Of a stretch of 64,000 nt of DNA, positions 62,067 to 64,000 are shown piece after piece. Made by a program: the position numbers and the translations under genes. The DNA lies in assembly GCF_020387415.1 (NCBI RefSeq), contig NZ_JAGWCB010000007.1, positions 496,001 to 560,000 of the forward strand, written 5' to 3'. This DNA comes from Ideonella benzenivorans. Its GTDB lineage: Bacteria > Pseudomonadota > Gammaproteobacteria > Burkholderiales > Burkholderiaceae_C. The notes beneath the pieces are model-generated. The model saw only the letters and a list, made by a program, of their open reading frames with translations, was not told where the DNA came from and ran no database searches. Position 1 is the first letter of the stretch, and each line of letters begins with the position of its first letter.

Positions 62067-63317
62067 TCAGAGTGCGCCGTGACGCGGCGGAATGCGGTCG
62101 TTGAGGAAGAAGTTGCCGATGGCGTGGTACTTCCAGCGCACCGGGTCGTGCAGGGTGTGGGTGCGGCCGTTGCGCCAGAAGCGGTCCAGGCCGCGGTGGT
62201 CCAGCGTGGCGGCGGTGCCGCCCAGCTCGAACAGGCGGGTGGACGCATCCAGCGCGGCGGTGGTGGTGAGGGCCCGGGCCTCGGCCACCGCGATGGAGGC
62301 CTCGGCCACGCTGCGCTCGCCGGGCGCGGCCTGGGCCGCATCGACGAAACGCGCGGCCCGGCGCACCAGGGCCTCGGCCGCACGCAGCTTCACGGTGGTC
62401 TCGCCGACCTGCTGGATCAAGAGCGGGTCCTCGGCCGCCCGGCTGACCTTGGCGTCGATCCAGGGCCGGGCATGCTCCCGCACGAAGGGCAGGGTGGCGG
62501 CCAGCGCCCCGCGGGCCACGCCCATGTCGATGGCTGCATGCAGCAGCTGAGCCACCGGGCCGATGGTGGTGGGCCGTTCGAAGGAGGTCTGGAAGGGCAC
62601 CACCCAGTCGGCCTCGACCCGCACCTGGTCGAAGGTCACCGAGCCGCTGCCCGTCACCCGCTGGCCGAAGCCGTCCCAGTCGTCGGTGATGTCCACGCCC
62701 GCGGCGTCACGGGGCACGAAGGCCAGGTACTGCACCGGCTGCCCTTGTTCCTCGGCCACCACCAGGGTCGGGATCCAGTGCGCGTAGACCGCGCCGGTGC
62801 AGTAGAACTTGCGGCCCTGGATGCGCCAGCCGTCGCCATCGGGGATCAGGCGGGTGCGGCGCTGGAAGTCCTTGTGGCCGATTTCGGCCAGGGCGTTGCC
62901 CAGGCGCCGGCCGGCCAGCACCTCGCCGTAGAAGAAGCGCTGCTGGGCTTCGCTGCCGCCCACGCGCAGCACCTCCAGCGCGTAGAAGTGGTTCTGCGGG
63001 ATCTGGGCCAGCGAGCTGTCCCCCTCGGCCACGCGGGCGACCACTTCGGCCAGCGTGCCGGCGGAAACCCCCGGCCCGCCAAACGCCTTGGGCACGGTGA
63101 TGGCCCAGAGGCCGCTGGCGACGAAGGTGTCCAACTCGGTCCAGGGCAGCAGGCGTTCGCGATCGCGCCGGGCCGCGTCGGGCGCGAATTCGGCAGCGAG
63201 GCGCCGCGCGGTCTCCAGCGCCTCGGCGTCGTTGCGGATGCGGTGGGGAACCTGCCGGGGCGCGGCGGCAGGGGTGGGGTGGCTGTCCACCGGGACAGGG
63301 GCGTAAAGCAGGGTCAT
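62067..63317 (-). CDS. SfnB-family sulfur acquisition flavoprotein
   Basis: 416 residues of the acyl-CoA dehydrogenase/DszC fold from MTLLYAPVPV. RNDAEALETARRLA, AITVPKAFGGPGVSAGTLAEVVAR and GRKFYCTGAVYAHW are typical of SfnB-like proteins used in dimethylsulfone and related organosulfur assimilation. It is 10 nt after a paralogue. Confidence 0.87.
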   Translation of the reverse strand: MTLLYAPVPVDSHPTPAAAPRQVPHRIRNDAEALETARRLAAEFAPDAARRDRERLLPWTELDTFVASGLWAITVPKAFGGPGVSAGTLAEVVARVAEGDSSLAQIPQNHFYALEVLRVGGSEAQQRFFYGEVLAGRRLGNALAEIGHKDFQRRTRLIPDGDGWRIQGRKFYCTGAVYAHWIPTLVVAEEQGQPVQYLAFVPRDAAGVDITDDWDGFGQRVTGSGSVTFDQVRVEADWVVPFQTSFERPTTIGPVAQLLHAAIDMGVARGALAATLPFVREHARPWIDAKVSRAAEDPLLIQQVGETTVKLRAAEALVRRAARFVDAAQAAPGERSVAEASIAVAEARALTTTAALDASTRLFELGGTAATLDHRGLDRFWRNGRTHTLHDPVRWKYHAIGNFFLNDRIPPRHGAL

Positions 63318-63327
63318 GGCAAGGGTC

Positions 63328-64000
63328 TCAGTTCCAGGAATGGCGGGCCGGCAGCACGCCATTGAGCCGGTGGTTGCCGATCAGGTGCAGCTTCCAGCGC
63401 ACCGGGTCGTGCAGGGTGTGCACGCGGGCATTGCGCCAGTGGCGGTCCAGGTTGTGGGTCGCGCGGGTGGCGGCCGAGCCGGCCAGCTCAAACAGCTTTT
63501 CACTGGCTTCCAGGGCGATGCGGGTGGTCAGCACCTTGGCTTCGGCCAGCGCCACCGAGGCGCGGGCACTGGACTCGGCCGTGACCGGCGCGGCCGCCAC
63601 CTCGTCGAGCGTGCGGGCCGCTTCCAGCAGCACTTCGCGGGCCGCGTGCAGGTCGATCTGCAGCCGGCCCACGTCGGCGATCAGGTAGGGGTCGTCGGTG
63701 GCGTGCTGCAGACCCGAGTCGACCCAGGGCCGGGCGCGTTCGCGCACGAAGGTGATGGCGTCGGCCACCGCCGCTTCGGCAATGCCCTGGTCGATGGCGG
63801 CCTGGATCAGCTGCGAGCTGGGGCCGGCCAGGCCCGGCCGGTCGGCCAGCGGCCACAGCGGCAGCACGTCTTCCGCCGGGATGGGCACGTTGTCGAACAC
63901 CACGCTGCCGCTGGCGGTGGTGCGCTGCCCGAAGGCGGACCAGTCGTCGATGATCTGCACGCCCGGGGCCTGCCGCGGCACCCACACATGCACCGGACGG
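63328..64000 (-). CDS. Second SfnB-family flavoprotein, 5' part beyond the window
   Basis: About 224 C-terminal residues are visible and the frame runs open to the window edge. DDWSAFGQRTTASGSVVF and HWRNARVHTLHDPVRWK match the neighbour closely, so a tandem paralogue. Same role expected with perhaps a different substrate. Confidence 0.85.
   Translation of the reverse strand, partial: RPVHVWVPRQAPGVQIIDDWSAFGQRTTASGSVVFDNVPIPAEDVLPLWPLADRPGLAGPSSQLIQAAIDQGIAEAAVADAITFVRERARPWVDSGLQHATDDPYLIADVGRLQIDLHAAREVLLEAARTLDEVAAAPVTAESSARASVALAEAKVLTTRIALEASEKLFELAGSAATRATHNLDRHWRNARVHTLHDPVRWKLHLIGNHRLNGVLPARHSWN

Noticed and set aside
60729-63365. Plus-strand open frame of about 880 codons over the LLM/SfnB genes
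   Set aside because: Repetitive Gly/Ala/Val/His shadow sequence; minus strand has conserved flavoprotein motifs.

Overview
This is a very GC-rich, gene-dense bacterial chromosome segment with short intergenic gaps and many ATGA or GTGA stop/start overlaps. The gene set (iac indole-acetate catabolism, ssu, frmRA, a Burkholderiales-style porin, DabAB, MbnPH) points to a betaproteobacterium of the order Burkholderiales, probably a metabolically versatile soil or water organism. That placement is inference from gene content and base composition; the window has no rRNA marker.

Layout. 0-2.7 kb: a DUF2946-MbnP-MbnH operon on the minus strand (periplasmic copper-binding lipoprotein plus its dihaem tailoring enzyme). 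2.9-13.4 kb: mixed housekeeping genes, namely a class II aldolase-like protein, a GAF-GGDEF diguanylate cyclase, AzlCD, a DMT exporter with its MarR regulator, a TetR regulator with a DUF1348 protein, a LysR regulator, Ap4A phosphorylase, ferredoxin, an M20 deacylase and two tiny basic proteins. 13.4-18.5 kb: a LysR regulator divergent from dabB-dabA (inorganic carbon uptake). 18.7-25.4 kb: one 2,227-residue helicase-nuclease, a probable stand-alone defence protein whose base composition looks different from its neighbours.

25.4-44.4 kb is the centre of the window, an indole-3-acetic acid (IAA) catabolic island. The minus-strand operon iacHABICDEFG has the recognised gene order and continues without a break into a ketopantoate-reductase-like gene, a class II aldolase gene and a second amidase gene. 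Divergently, a LIV-type ABC importer with a fused permease-ATPase leads to a TfdA/TauD-like oxygenase and a MarR regulator (probable IacR). A convergent porin gene follows. Inferred flow: porin and importer bring in the auxin, IacA/G/E oxidise the indole, the remaining Iac enzymes open and hydroxylate the ring towards catechol, and the extra genes may widen the substrate range or handle side-chain fragments. No dedicated catechol 1,2-dioxygenase lies in the window.

44.7-48.8 kb: a MarR / siderophore-interacting-protein pair, frmR-frmA for formaldehyde, and a small translation/RNA-binding cluster (IF-1 paralogue, RRM protein) behind a long leader. 48.9-52.2 kb: ssuEACB sulfonate uptake without ssuD. 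52.2-60.7 kb: a TetR-controlled meta-cleavage operon (C-C hydrolase, type I extradiol dioxygenase, MhpA-like hydroxylase, MhpD, MhpF, MhpE, FadL-like channel), able in principle to take a phenolic acid to pyruvate and acetyl-CoA. 60.7-64 kb: an LLM flavin monooxygenase and two tandem SfnB-type flavoproteins, probably for organosulfur use, the last cut by the window edge.
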